64,000 nt of DNA. It comes from Onthophagus taurus (lineage: Eukaryota > Arthropoda > Insecta > Coleoptera > Scarabaeidae). A program made the position numbers and the translations under genes. The notes beneath the pieces were generated by a model. The model did no database searches, was not told the DNA's origin, and saw nothing but the letters and a program-made list of their open reading frames with translations. Of the stretch, positions 1 to 11,342 are shown in pieces. Location of the stretch: NCBI RefSeq assembly GCF_036711975.1, contig NC_091969.1:2294001-2358000 (forward strand), in the 5' to 3' direction. Within the stretch, counting starts at the first letter, position 1. Each line of letters begins with the position of its first letter.

Positions 1-1018
1 TTAAAATAATTAAATAACACCGCAACGAAGTAAAATACGAAGAAGTATCAGTAATCAGTAATCAGGGTGTTACTGTAAACAAGGCCGACCGTCCCGTGTG
101 AGTTTCAGCAGCCAGCGAGCTACCGTTCAGCTACCGTACAGCGACTATTTTTTTTATGATGCGGAATTAGAAATCGTAGAACAATCAAACCGATTTCAAA
201 CAATTTCTAGTATCATGAAATAACCGTTGAATGATTCTAAAGACGATCCGATTATGATTAACATGATTATTAACCAAAATCATCCCGCATCTTAATTAAT
301 TAATTTACTTCATTCCTGATGGTCATCCATGGAAAATACTACCCGTATAGGATTGCCCCGGACACCGCCCAACTGCTGAAGCTACTTTGTGTTGAAGTGC
401 GCGTTCATTAATACTGATTAATCGAAGTTAACCTGAAACACGCGGTCGGGAAAACGTTTATGTAGGTAAGTGCCGTAAACGCTAACCGATTTTGTTAATT
501 ATATTTTTGTAAATTTCCACATAAACAAGGGCATCTTTTGAATTATGTTATAAATTTTTCCGATAATTATTTTTAATTAATTATCACTCCGCTATTCCTT
601 AATAAATTTTATCCGCTCAAAAAAGGGATTTAGTTAATTTTATACCACGCATCCGATAACGCCGTTAAAATTTTGCTATTGTCATTAATTAGCCCCGCAC
701 ATTATAATTTAGTTTTGATAACTTGTTTCAATACGATCCCCACCTCGGAAAAATCCAGTTTTCACCCCGAACAAGTATAAGTAGCCGGTCAAAATTTCAC
801 ATTCAACCAGTCTTCAACTGTCAGAATCAGTCTTCAACTGTCTTGATCAGTCTTCGACCGTTCTGGATTAGTCTTCGACAGTCTTCAAGAGTCTTCAGCC
901 GTCATCAACCGTCTTCAAGAAGTTCGCCAGACTTCACCGAAAAATCTCCGAGTTTTGGAAATAACCGACTTTCATCGTAAGTTTCTTTTTGGTCTTGCAA
1001 TTGTGGGACTTTGATTTT

Positions 1019-1110
1019 ATTTTCCGCAATACTTTCCCCGACCTGGTGTTGCTGCGAGTTTTCCGCAACACTCTCCCGACCTGGTGTTGCTGCGAGTTTT
1101 CCGCAGCACT
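1019..1110. repeat. 39-bp tandem repeat, two units
   Basis: Units begin TTTTCCGCAA and contain GACCTGGTGTTGCTGCGAG. This copy has two full units plus a partial one; the matching array at 21479-21640 has four. The difference is therefore a recent expansion or contraction within otherwise near-identical repeat copies. Confidence 0.85.
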
Positions 1111-1557
1111 TCATCCAGACCAATTATTCCCTTATGAATAATTATTTCAATCACGTCCGAAGTACGAGTGCCACAATATTGCACTAGGCCAGACATTTAC
1201 CGATTATATATTTAAATAAAGATTTTTTTTTACCTTCCTCCGTAAACTCCTATGTTGATTTTTTTTATTATTAATAAATTTTGATTTTATTTCTTAATTT
1301 ATGAACCGCATGTTTTTATTTTTTTGACCCTTTCTCAAACACCCTGAATCTCCGACTGTAACCCCCAAAAGCTACTTGGAGGCGAAAGAGTTCCTTAACT
1401 CTGTAAACATAAGGTGGCGCCCGAGACCGTTAACATCCCGAACATAAAAAAAAGGGCACCAAGACCCCTTTCCTAGGACCGAAGCAGGAAAGGACGTCGC
1501 AATAAGTAAAGAGTGTGTCTGATTCACATAGATGTAATACTAAATAATATAATTCTC

Positions 1558-1681
1558 GTTGAACTAAAATTAGAACTAAAACTAGAACTAACACTAGAAT
1601 CTTTCGCAGTTTGCCGGGCGTCTTTTAAGAAAAACGCTAATTTTAGTTCAATTAACACCGGCCGTGAAAGCCTTCGTACTT
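1558..1681 (+). mobile_element. Short hairpin element with 14-bp target duplication
   Basis: The element is bracketed by a direct repeat ATAATATAATTCTC (1544-1557 and 1682-1695). It begins with AACTAAAATTAGAACTAAAA and ends with the family tail CACCGGCCGTGAAAGCC...TTCGTACTT. Its arms (ACTAAAACTAG type) are inverted repeats, shortened here compared with the fuller copy at 32255-32520. It was present before the composite repeat was duplicated, because copy B carries it with the same duplication. Long, variable target duplications and lack of a terminal inverted repeat match suggest retroposition, perhaps by a Penelope-like element; this assignment is an inference. Confidence 0.6.
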
Positions 1682-1753
1682 ATAATATAATTCTCCCTTT
1701 AAAAAAGTGTAACGCAACTGCTCTAGTGGAGTATCAGACCATCCCAACTGTTG

Positions 1754-3460
1754 TATATTTTTACATATTTGGATTTGTCTGTTTTGAAGCTTTATAAATA
1801 ACTTTACTTTTTGCAATTTGATTCTTCCGTTCTCGAGTTATTCGATTTTTTCTAGAAAAATCTGCTCCAGCGGTTATTTGTTAAAAAAATCATAGAACAC
1901 TCAATTTTTGAGATATCAATTTAGGATTCAGAACATGTTTAAACAATATGATGGAGTATGTTTTGGTGCCGAGAACAGCTGTCTAGATCGTTTGGTCACA
2001 TTACTATGGCACGTTAACTTTTCGAAACTTGGAAGTACCATAACTTCATTTTTTTAAATGGCACCCCCCATATTTTATTACTTAGTCGTCTTCGGTGTCT
2101 CTTTTTACATCTTTTATATCCGATATGTCCTATACCTAACATTTATAGTTTGGAAGATAATTAAAGTTTTTTGAAAAATGCACACACATCGATATTTAAC
2201 CTAGTGTGTCATGAATACCGTCATGTAGTGAATGACCGGATGAAGTGGAAATTTGAAAATTTGTAGACTTGTGATGTTTGATGCCAGCTTTTTAACTAAA
2301 GTATATTCAGGTTCCGGGTACTTGTGGTTACACCGGAAGAGGTGACAATTTTCATATTTCAAATGGAACACCTTGAGTTTTATTACATTTTTCAATCAAA
2401 AATGTCAACTACAACGTTACTTTTTATAATTTATAAATCATCTAGTTTACCGCCGGAAAAAAAATTTGGTGTTGTGGAATGTTGTTGTGGTTATGTATTA
2501 TCAGAGGATCAGTAAGGAAAGAGTAAACAGTTTGACATTTGCTAAAGCTATGGTTTATTTCTGTTGGAGTGTAATTGGAGTGTAATCAGAGGATCAGTAA
2601 GGAAAGAGTAAACAGTTTGACATTTGCTAAAGCTATGGTTTATTTCTGTTGGAGTGTAATTGGAGTGTAATCAGAGGATCAGTAAGGAAAGAGTAAACAG
2701 TTTGACATTTGCTAAAGCTATGGTTTATTTCTGTTGAGAGTGTAACCAAATAATGCCATATACGTGTCGGCTGCAACCTACAAATGGCCTAAAAAAATTG
2801 AACAAAAATTTCAAAAATGTAATGAAATACAGGTGTTTCATTTGAAATATGAAAGTTGTCACATCTTCCGGTGTAACCGCAAGTACCCGGAACCTGAAAA
2901 TATTTGACTAAAAAGCTGGCATCAAACATCAGAAGTCTGTAAATTTTCAAAAGGCCACTTCATATGGTTATACACTAGGTCACACTAGCTATTCATGGCA
3001 CACTAGGTTAAATATCGATATGATATGTGTGCATTTTTCAAAAAACCCTAATTATCTTCCAAACTATAAATGTTAGGTATAGGGCATATGGGATATAAAA
3101 GATGTAAAATGAGACACCCAAGACGACTAAGTAATAAAATATGGGGGGTGCCATTTAAAAAAATGAAGTTATGAAATTTCCAAATTTCGAAAAGTTAACG
3201 TGCCGAAGTAAAGTAACCAAACGTTCTAGACGGACGTACTCGGCACCAAAACATACTCCATCATGTTGCTTACGCATGTTCTGAATCCTAAATTGATATC
3301 CCAAAAATCGAGTGTTCTCTGATTTTTTTAACAAATGTCTGCTGGAGCAGATTTTTCTAGAAAAATTCGAATAACTCGAGAACGGCCGAATGAAATTGCA
3401 AAAAGTAAAGTTATTCATAAACCTTGAAAACAGACAAATCCAAATATGTAAAAATATATA
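1754..3460. mobile_element. Foldback element with ~0.7 kb inverted arms
   Basis: The left end (TATATTTTTACATATTTGG) reappears inverted at the right end (CCAAATATGTAAAAATATA, to about 3460). Inverted similarity continues for roughly 600-700 bases on each side, with many substitutions. The centre carries a three-unit 85-bp tandem repeat. No transposase is visible, so it is non-autonomous; the superfamily is not clear, though TA dinucleotides at both edges would fit a Tc1/mariner-like origin. Confidence 0.7.
2501..2740. repeat. 85-bp tandem repeat, three units
   Basis: TCAGAGGATCAGTAAGGAAA recurs at 2501, 2586 and 2671, an exact 85-base spacing, each followed by the same CAGTTTGACATTTGCTAAAG stretch. 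The array sits at the loop of the surrounding foldback element. Confidence 0.9.
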
Positions 3461-4402
3461 GGGTGTTCCATTTAAAAAAATAAAGTAGGTGTCGACTTCC
3501 GGTATAACCGGAAGTGCTAGAAATCTGAAAATATTTTAGTCGAAGAGAACGCAATTAATAATACTTAAATCTGAATTTTCAAATTTTTGTTTTAGCTAGA
3601 ACCCTGTAAAGTTCTAATGAACGATCGTCGTGGATGACCCTGTATATGTCCGTCCATAGGGAAGGTCAATGCGGAAAAAGGAGCAAAAAAAACATGTACA
3701 ATATTAAACAGACTTGATCAAAAAAGAATATTACATTACAGATAGAAACAGAACGATAAAAAGAGGAGAAACGAAGACATAAAGAGATACTAAACTCAAA
3801 TGTTTTGTTTACGGAAAAACGTGTCAAAATAAGATCAACTTGAAGTGTTAGGAACCTAAACATAGTTTCCATAAGAAATACGTTCCAAAATCTCATCGAA
3901 TTCTTATTCCTGATATGAATACTTATCTATGCCATAATTGTTACAGCGAAGAGCCCAGAAAATGAACTTTATAAGAACTCCTATGATGAAAACTTATTAA
4001 ATACAGACAAATTTTAACAACTTGAAACTGGCCAGGATAAGAACATTAATAATGATCCTTGCAAAATCAGTAAGACAAGAAACAACAGCAAGGTGTCAAA
4101 ATATAACTTGAAGGATTGGATGAAGATGAAAAAATTTATCCTAAATAAGCGCATTGTGTGTATAATCAAGTTTCAACAGTAATGTATTACAATTAACATA
4201 TGTCCAATAACTGTAACATTACCGCCCAATGACTATTTGTACTTTTTTGCAATAAATAATTAAAAATGTAATTCGTGTATTATCTACGAAATCAGATAAG
4301 TAACTACAAAAAATCCCTTAACTGTCCAATAACTGTATGGTTTACTCTAATCAATAATTATTTCATTCTGATTCAGATTATTTCACTCACATATACAATG
4401 TA
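3461..4402. other. Non-coding stretch with MITE-like edge
   Basis: 3456-3650 begins TATAGGGTGTTCCATTT and ends near GATGACCCTGTATA, so it may be a small MITE. From 3660 to 4400 only AT-rich sequence with short chance ORFs is seen. Confidence 0.5.
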
Positions 4403-5534
4403 TACAGGGTGTTTTAAAACAACGTTTAAATATTTATAGGGGTAGTACTACAGTCGAAGACAAGTTGAAAAGTGTTAATCAACATGGGTCCGAAAATCAA
4501 CCGTTTTCGAGATACAGAATGTTCAAATTTTTTGGGACATTACATTTTTTCTTTTAAACTATAACTACTACAGATTTGATACCTGGCAAATCGATACAGT
4601 ATAAAACTGTCTCTTTTTGAGAATAGTATGATGTTTCCATTGCTTCCGGTTAGACCGGAAGTGAAAATAAATACCACTATTTTTCAGAAAATTCAAAAAT
4701 TTTATTTAACAATTAGTCAGATAGCTTAATTCTAAACAACATTAATTCGAAAAAAGGAATTGTACTCCTTAAGGTTTCCGAAAAAGAAAACATTTTAAAA
4801 AATAAATTATTAGAAAAATTGAATTGACACAACGTAATACTAACATTAATCAAAACGAAGCTTTTTACTGAAGATGTTCAAAATGTCGACCTGCAACATC
4901 AATACAGTTTCTCATTCTACGTTCAAAGGAAGCCCGAACTCTTTCAAATAGCCCGTAGTTTTCACGAATTGTTTGGCAACCCTGTTAGCCGGCGATTGGA
5001 AAATGTTTCAGCATAGAAACGATGTGCTCTCAAACTATTTGCATTGACACGGCCGTACATAAACACCATATCGCTCATTTCAGCATTTGAATACAAGACC
5101 ATTGCAAACGATTTCACTTCACATTTCGCAAAATCAAATGACTGGAGTTTGGTTATTTCGTAATTTCAACAAAACGTCAAATTAATGTATCTTAGCAGAT
5201 TGTACGTAAGGCAAAGCCTACTCCTTGTAATGGCCAAATTTTGGTAACTAATGGCATAACGTTTTGTAATGGAATAACTTATACTAACTGGAAGCAATGG
5301 AAACATCATACTACTCTCAAAAAGAGACAGTTTCATACTGTATCGATTTCCCAAGTATCAAATCTGTAGTAGTTACAGTTTAAAAGAAAAATCCTAGCGT
5401 CCCAAAAAATTTGAACATCCTGTAACGCGAAAACGGTTGATTTTCGGACCCATCTTGGTTAACACTTTTCGACTTGTTTTCTACTGTAGCACTACCCCTA
5501 TAAATATTTAAACGTTGTTTTAAAACATCCTGTA
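4403..5534. mobile_element. DNA transposon with TACAGGG termini and long inverted ends
   Basis: The first ~300 bases (TACAGGGTGTTTTAAAACAA...) are repeated inverted at the right (…TTGTTTTAAAACATCCTGTA). TA dinucleotides flank both ends (4401-4402 and 5535-5536). The interior contains a decayed minus-strand transposase C-terminus. The structure is that of a Tc1/mariner-related element that has lost most of its gene. Confidence 0.7.
4855..4992 (-). pseudogene. Transposase C-terminal remnant
   Basis: The reverse strand reads ...RVAKQFVKTTGYLKEFG... then LNVE-stop-ETVLMLQVDILNIF. This resembles the conserved end of many insect helix-turn-helix/DDE transposases, where an arginine-rich segment is followed by C-I-x-x-x-G-x-x-F-E-H-L. 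It is interrupted by a stop and has no upstream catalytic domain in this element. The family assignment is by resemblance only. Confidence 0.4.
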
Positions 5535-5765
5535 TAAAGAGAAAATATTGTAACTGTGATATACACTTAACCGCAAAATTAACGCACCACTCTGACTTTT
5601 AGTTTTATTTCGAGAAATATTATACAGGGTGTCAGATAAAAAACGCCCCAAGCTGTAACTCTGTCATTTACATTTCGATTTTCATGAGCGAGGTATCAAA
5701 TTAAATGGTTTGATTCATGCTACAAATAAACTTTTTCCAACGCCATCTTCAATTTCAAGCGATTA

Positions 5766-6190
5766 TCAACTTTTGATTTTTAAATTGCTAGGTATGTTTT
5801 TCTTCACGTTATTGGATAGAGGTTTTTTTCTGAATCCATTAACGTACAATACATCAACATTAATTGTAATTGCGGCTTTACGCAATAAAACATCTTTAAT
5901 CCTAGTTACAAAAACTTTAAATGTTAAATACTTATAACTACCAGGCAGACTATTAAAAAATTTTATTCCATAATATTTATAGGCGTTCCTAGATCTGGTC
6001 AGTCTCAACGCATCATGTCGGATGTCACCCCCCCTCCTAGTTTTGTAATTGTGAAAATCACCATTTTTTTTTAGTTGACAATGAAGTAACATTGTATATT
6101 TCAAACATTCAAAGATTTTTAAATTGCTAAACGAAGAGCGACAGTCTTCAGTATAGTTTAATTTGGCTATATTTCTATTGGCTCAATTAC
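5766..6190 (-). pseudogene. Non-LTR retrotransposon (LINE) ORF2 C-terminal fragment
   Basis: The minus-strand frame reads HNYKTRRGGDIRHDALRLTR followed by a G-x-KFFNSLP segment and a K-x-FLLRKA-like tail. That is the conserved C-terminus that follows the reverse transcriptase domain in jockey-type LINEs (H-x-Y-x-TR ... G-x-x-x-YN-x-LP). Upstream sequence to about 6190 still matches loosely (CRSSFSNLKIFECLKYTM) but in broken frames. The reverse transcriptase core is absent, so this is a 5'-truncated fossil. Confidence 0.65.
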
Positions 6191-6361
6191 GCCTTTTGTA
6201 TAGGATTTGTCAGTCTTCTTAATTTAATTTTGAAATCATAGCAGCTTTTCATGAGGGGCTTGTTTTTTAAGTAAATAAGCCTCACTTCTAAAATAAAAGT
6301 AGGCATTGCATTTTAATTGTTTTACCAATTGATAAGATAACTGTCATTCGTGCAATACATA

Positions 6362-6655
6362 ATGGAGCGTGCTAGACGAAATTTAAATCGTGATGAATGT
6401 GTAACTTGGCGTGGCTCATACAACGGTCGGTAGGGTTTTGCAGAGATTTGTAGAGACCAACAATTATGCTAGACGACGTGACCAAGGCAGGCCATGAACT
6501 ATAAATGCGGTGGAGGATCAATTTTTGATGCTTCGTTTTGCCTTGTAAGTTCTGATCGTCGTAACAGAAGGCCAGTGACAGAATGTACAGAAGGCCAAAT
6601 GAAAGATATTCCACATGTAACATTCGAGAAACCACATTATACGTGTTAAAGCACA
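6362..6655 (+). pseudogene. Tc1-like transposase, N-terminal fragment
   Basis: The ATG at 6362 opens MERARRNLNRDECV, close to the start of a large family of insect Tc1-like transposases. A stop interrupts shortly after YNGR, and a shifted frame continues with a degenerate hinge (RDQQL...PRQ). Only the helix-turn-helix region survives; no DDE catalytic domain follows before the right terminal repeat. Confidence 0.65.
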
Positions 6656-6855
6656 TATATTTTACATGATTTTGTTTATTTTTAGTTTTCGTTTATTTCC
6701 TACAATTCATTTAAGTCAAACTTATTGTTGTTATCGAAATAATTCTGTTTATGTATTCTATTTTTAATATGTTTTACAAAATGTATGATAATTTTGACTT
6801 TAATTATAATAAATCGAAATATATAAACGGTGCGTTAATTTTGCGGTTAAGTGTA

Positions 6856-7198
6856 TTTAAACGTACCTGTATATGGAAGTCGTCTGTATCAGTTGAGTGT
6901 AGACCACTCCACTTAATTAAATGAAATAATTAGTGATTCATGTTTATCACTTACATCTATTTAAGAAAAAGATGAGTAAAATGACATACTTTGGTTGCAA
7001 TGTAATCCATTTTTGCCTCCTTTTTGTACTTCTGTTGCTCCATTAATTTTACATAACTAATCACAGAAAATCAAAAAGAAATTTATGAATTAAAATATGA
7101 ACATTTTACTTACTCGATTTAGAAAATGTGTTATTTTACACATCTCCTTTTTTACGTTGATTATTTAAATAAATCAGTGCCATTATGTTTTGTTTTAG
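6856..7198. other. Intronic flank upstream of the TMEM181-like exon
   Basis: No gene or element is recognised. The last bases are a polypyrimidine-rich acceptor (TATGTTTTGTTTTAG) that opens the exon at 7199. Confidence 0.5.
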
Positions 7199-7712
7199 AC
7201 ATTAAAAGTAATCTTTTTTACATTTTGCGGAATTTACATCGCCTATTTACTATTGTTACTACTAAGAGCTTATAGTGAATTAAGATCAATGCCATTTTTC
7301 GATATGAGATTAAAATTTTTGACACTACTAATGTTGGTGGTTTTATCGATAAGCTTAACAATAACAGTTTTAAGATTTGGAATCGGAGTTTTGGAAGATA
7401 ACTTCGTCGCCCAATTGTCCACCCATTACAACAGTTCTGTTCAATTCATGTCTTTTTACGGTTTATTAAATTTCTACGTTTACGCCATGACCTATGTTTA
7501 TTCTCCAAATACTAAAACCATTCAAGGTAAACATTAAAAATCTCATTTTGTAATCGATTGATTTAAAAAAAATCGTTTTAGAATCAATTATAACTAAAGA
7601 TAACCCAACCTTTTCGATGATTAATGATTCCGACGAAGATGTTATTTATGGTTCCGAAGATGAAAGTAGAAGGCCGTTGAATAGGGCAAGAAATGACGAT
7701 GACAGTGATTGA
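7199..7712 (+). CDS. Tmem181: TMEM181-like multi-pass membrane protein, last two exons
   Basis: Two exons encode the C-terminus. Exon one (7199-7526) follows a TTTTAG acceptor and stays open with membrane helices rich in L, V and I, then the blocks SELRSMPFFDMRLKFLT, LRFG, NFVAQLSTHY and FMSFYGLLNFY. A 55-base phase-1 intron (7527-7581, GTAAAC...TTTTAG) leads to exon two, ending in an acidic tail with FSMINDSDEDVIYGS and DDDSD before TGA at 7710. These blocks match my memory of animal TMEM181, a WLS/GPR-like membrane protein whose biochemical role is poorly known; the acidic cytoplasmic tail is characteristic. Earlier exons must lie upstream of the window, so the preceding intron exceeds 7 kb and is full of transposons. 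Confidence 0.85.
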
Positions 7713-7833
7713 ATTAAAATAAGAAATGGTGCCAAGAAGGGGGCTTTTTGGTGAAGTTCTTTTTCTACTTTCGCTATTTTAGATAATATGTAGTGTTTTA
7801 AGTAAGTCGAAATGAACTGTAAACAATTATCAT

Positions 7834-7873
7834 AATAAATAAGTGTTATTGTAATTTAAATTGGCGAAATAAA
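7834..7873 (+). terminator. Polyadenylation signals of the TMEM181-like gene
   Basis: AATAAA occurs at 7834 and again at 7868, 120-160 bases after the stop codon, in the expected position for 3' end formation. Confidence 0.65.
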
Positions 7874-8046
7874 CAAACGTAATTGTTTTTATGCTTTTTT
7901 TTAATGGAAGACTACAACAATCAATAGAAGATAATTAACTGTAATAATGGAAAATTTGCTCTTTTAATGCCTAACTGACTTAGAAGTTGGAAGTAAAAGA
8001 CTCTAAACAAGAAAATTTGTCCCACATAAAATGCAACATGTCTGAA

Positions 8047-10292
8047 TGTTTCTAGTTCTAATGTTAGTTCTAGTGACAGTGGTAGGTAGCGCTAGTTAAC
8101 ATGAGATATCACTATGTTGCATATTTTTATTGAAATAAAACTAGAACTCACAGTAGACCTAGAACTAGAATCATCCGGGTTTAGCCGTCTTGAGAGACAT
8201 GCGGCTAAATCCGAATGTTTCTAGTTCTAGGTCTAGTGTTAGCTTTAGTATTGTACTAGCACTATCACTAGAACTAACACAAGACCTAGAACTAGAATCA
8301 TTCGGGTTTAGCCGTCTTGAGAGACGTGCGGCTAAACCCAAATGTTTCTAGTTCTAAGTCTAGTGTTAGTTCTAGCATTACACTATCACTGGAACTAACA
8401 CAAGACATAGAACTAGAATCATTCGGGTTTAGCCGTCTTGAGAGACGTGCGGCTAAACCCGAATGTTTCTAGTTCTAAGTCTAGTGTTAGTTCTAGCATT
8501 TCACTATCACTAGAACTAACACAAGACCTAGAACTAGAATCATTCGGGATTAGTCGTCTTGAGAGACATGCGGCTAAATCCGAATGTTTCTAGTTCTCGG
8601 TCTAGTGTTAGTTCTAGTATTGCACTAGCACTATTACTAGAATTAACACAAGACCAAGAATCATTCGGCTTTAGCCGTCTTGAGAGACGTGCGTCTAAAA
8701 CCCGAATGTTTCTAGTCCTCGGTCTAGTGTTAGTTCTAGCATTCCACTATCACTAGAACTCACACACAAGACCTAGAACTAAAATAATTAGGGTTTAGCC
8801 GTCTTGAGAAACGTGCGGCTAAATCCGAATGTTTCTAGTTTTCGATCTAGTTTTAGTTCTAGTATTGCACTATCACTATCACTAGAACTAACACAAGACC
8901 TGGAGCTAGAATCGTTCGGGTTTAGCAGTCTTGAGAAACGTGCGACTAAACCCGAATGTTTCTAGTTCTAAGTTTAATGTTAGTTCTAGCATTCCACTAT
9001 CACTAAAACTAACAAAAGACCTAGAACTAGAATCATTCGGGTTTAGCCGTCTTGACAGACGTGCGACTAAATCCGAATGTTTCTAGTTCTCGGTCTAGTG
9101 TTAGTTCTAGTATTGCACTAGCACTATCGCTAGAACTAGCACAAGACCTAGAACTAGAATCGTTCGGGTTTAGCCGTCTTGAGAGACGTGCGACTAAACC
9201 AGAATGTTGCTAGTTCTCGGTCTAGTGTTAGTTTTAGTTTTACACTAGTACTGTCACTAGAACTCACACACAAGACCTAGAACTAAAATCATTCGGGTTT
9301 AGCTGTCTTGAGAGACGTGCGGCTAAACCCGATACTTTCTAGTTCTAGGTCTAATGTTAGTTCTAGTTTTACACTATCATTAGAACTAATACAAGACCTA
9401 GAACTAGAATCATTCGGGTTTAGCCGTCTTGAGAGACGTGCGGCTAAATCCGAATGTTTTTAGTTCTGGGTGAAGTGTTAGTTCTAGTATTGCACTAGCA
9501 CTATCACTAGAACTAACACAAGATCTGGAACTAGAATTATTCGGGTTTAGCCGTCTTGAGAGACGTGCGACTAAACCCGAATGTTTCTAGTTCTAAGTCT
9601 AGTGTTAGTTCTAGCATTCCACTATCACTAAAACTAACACAAGACCTATAACTAGAATCATTCGGGCATAGCCGTCTTAAGAGACGAGCGGCTAAATCCG
9701 AATGTTCCTAGTTCTCGGTCTAGTGTTAGTTCTAGTATTGCACTAGCACTATCACTAGAACTAACACAAGATCTGGAACTAGAATTATTCGGGTTTAGCC
9801 GTCTTGAGAGACGTGCGACTAAACCCGAATGTTTCTAGTTCTAAGTCTAGTGTTAGTTCTAGCATTCCACTATCACTAAAACTAACACAAGACCTATAAC
9901 TAGAATCATTCGGGCATAGCCGTCTTAAGAGACGAGCGGCTAAATCCGAATGTTCCTAGTTCTCGGTCTAGTGTTAGTTCTAGTATTGCACTAGCACTAT
10001 CACTAGAACTAACACAAGACCTGGAACTAGAATCATTCGGGTTTAGCCGTCTTGAGAGACGTGCGGCTAAATCCGAATGTTTCTAGTTCTCGGTCTAGTG
10101 TTAGTTCTAGTATTGCACTAGCACTATTACTAGAACTAACACAAGACCTAGAATCATTCGGGTTTAGCCGTCTTGAAAGACGTGCGGCTAAACCCGAATG
10201 TTTCTAGTTCTAGTATTTCACTATCACTAGAACTAACACAAGACCTAGAACTAGAATCATTCGGGTTTAGCCGTCTTGAGAGACGTGCGGCT
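8047..10292. repeat. Tandem satellite, ~18 units of 121-127 bp, each with two nested hairpins
   Basis: The landmark GCCGTCTTGAGAGACGTGCG recurs at 8184, 8311, 8432, 8553, 8674, 8798, 8925, 9046, 9173, 9302, 9423, 9550, 9671, 9798, 9919, 10046, 10168 and 10270. Each unit has one palindrome built on TAGTTCTAGGTCTAGTGTTA and its complement and another around CGGGTTTAGCCGTCT/AGACGTGCGGCTAAACCCG. The right half alternates 127 and 121 bases; 9550-9797 and 9798-10045 are near-identical 248-base dimers, that is, a higher-order repeat. The array lies between two convergent genes. The TAGTTCTAG/ACTAGAACTA motif is shared with the dispersed hairpin elements, so the satellite probably grew from one of them. 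Confidence 0.95.
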
Positions 10293-10760
10293 CACCTTTT
10301 TCCAAGTTAAACTTTTCTTATGCAAAACTACCCAATGGCACAGTGCAAGCATATAGTAGCTTCGTAACTATGGTTACTGCATTCATATATTGCGCGTTAT
10401 ATGAAATTCCCAGTAGGGAATTGCAAAAATTACTGACTCAGAAAATGGTTGTTATAGTTATAGACATTATGTAACTGACGTCTGCTAACAGAAAGTGATT
10501 TAATATGAAGTTAAGTGCTTCAAATTGTTTCAAGTATGTTTCAAAGTTTTCACACACTAAAAGGTAATTGAGGAGATTAATTACTGTAATATTTGATATC
10601 TTGTGTACCTGTAAACACTTATAAAGGAAATTTTATTAAATATGATAAATTTTTTAAGTAAGAAATTAGTTTTTATCAGAAAGTATTTTTTAATCAATAA
10701 ATAAACCCTAATAAAACATAAAAGTCATTTTTTAATAGTTAATTCAACAAACAACAAAAA
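10293..10760. other. Non-coding stretch between satellite and gene ends
   Basis: AT-rich single-copy-looking sequence. No gene, terminal repeats or tandem structure were seen. Confidence 0.5.
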
Positions 10761-10846
10761 TTACCACTGATGATTATTTCTTCTTCCTCTCCATCCACCT
10801 CTCCAACGTGGTTTCTTATAACCTCCACTCCTTCTTTCAGGAAACT
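10761..10846 (-). CDS. Possible alternative last exon encoding an RG-rich tail
   Basis: After a good acceptor (GATTTTTTCAG) the minus strand is open to TAA at 10761-10763 and reads FPERRSGGYKKPRWRGGWRG, then RRNNHQW. Such Arg/Gly/Trp-rich tails are common in RNA-binding proteins, which would suit the YTHDC2-like gene just upstream. The phase needs a preceding exon ending with one spare base; exon four of that gene could supply it only through a poor donor (G|GTCTTG). It may instead be an untranslated or chance segment. Confidence 0.3.
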
Positions 10847-10999
10847 CTGAAAAAATCACCCAAAAAAGAAAACATATTAGTTAAGCAACTGGAGTTTTAA
10901 GAAAACTTAATACTTACAAGAAAGTAATAACATTAATTAACGTTAATACTAAATTAATTCTAACTTACCTGTAACTTCTTAATAAATAAATTAATCTTC

Positions 11000-11092
11000 T
11001 TATTTCATAATCGGATGTGGATAATGGTGCGGAGATGATGTGGCATGATCAGGATTTAACACATTAATAAACACATTTACAATACGACATAA
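11000..11092 (-). CDS. Possible alternative terminal exon of the YTHDC2-like gene
   Basis: A minus-strand exon 11093-10969 is bounded by an acceptor (GCATGTAG) and a strong donor (GTAAGTT). In the phase left by exon three of the upstream gene it is open and reads LCRIVNVFINVLNPDHATSS before a stop at 11000-11002. Phase agreement is suggestive, but a chance ORF of this size is possible. Confidence 0.25.
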   Translation of the reverse strand, partial: LCRIVNVFINVLNPDHATSSPHHYPHPIMK

Positions 11093-11342
11093 ACTACATG
11101 CACAAAAAAAAATGCAAAAAAATTAAGTTAAAAATAATTAAACCGTAACAATTATTAAGCTAACATAGAAAAGGATAATTTATTAAAATGTTTTTTGTTA
11201 AAGGAACTGTACGAACATCGTAGATAAATAATTTTAAAAGAAATGCGATCAAAATGAGAAAATTCTAAAAGAAGTGTTTGGAAAAAAGAATATTGTTCGG
11301 ATAAGATGAGGTAATAAAAAAGATTTACTTTAAAAATTATTC

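Larger units (their letters stand above)
1..1752. repeat. Composite dispersed repeat, copy A (cut by window start)
   Basis: This block is nearly identical to 20461-22290 and, for its first 720 bases, to 63290-64000, all in direct orientation. No gene is visible. It holds a run of TCTTCAAC-type short repeats (about 820-930), a TATA-like TATAAGTAG near 776, an AATAAA near 1215 and, near 1414, a stretch starting TGGCGCCCGA that resembles a retroviral primer site. These would fit a plus-strand LTR, but no LTR start can be placed and no gag-pol follows, so this is a weak idea. Copies A and B part company at 1752/22290, where a foldback element begins in copy A. Confidence 0.85.
5564..6853 (+). mobile_element. 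Tc1-like element with TA target duplication, carrying an inserted LINE fragment
   Basis: Perfect inverted ends CACTTAACCGCAAAATTAAC (5564 onward and inverted ending at 6853) are flanked by TA on both sides, the Tc1/mariner signature. Inside, 6362-6655 is the start of a Tc1-type transposase and 5626-6240 is an unrelated insertion bearing a LINE reverse-transcriptase tail. The element is dead. Confidence 0.8.

Noticed and set aside
723..980. 85-codon frame in the composite repeat
   Set aside because: It overlaps low-complexity TCTTCAAC repeats; conservation with copy B reflects recent duplication only.
8559..8756. 65-codon open frame in the satellite
   Set aside because: It is translation of the repeat unit, with no start context or relatives.
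8047..10292. CRISPR-like array
   Set aside because: Regular spacing is present, but the spacers are themselves repeated and palindromic and the context is eukaryotic; it is a satellite.
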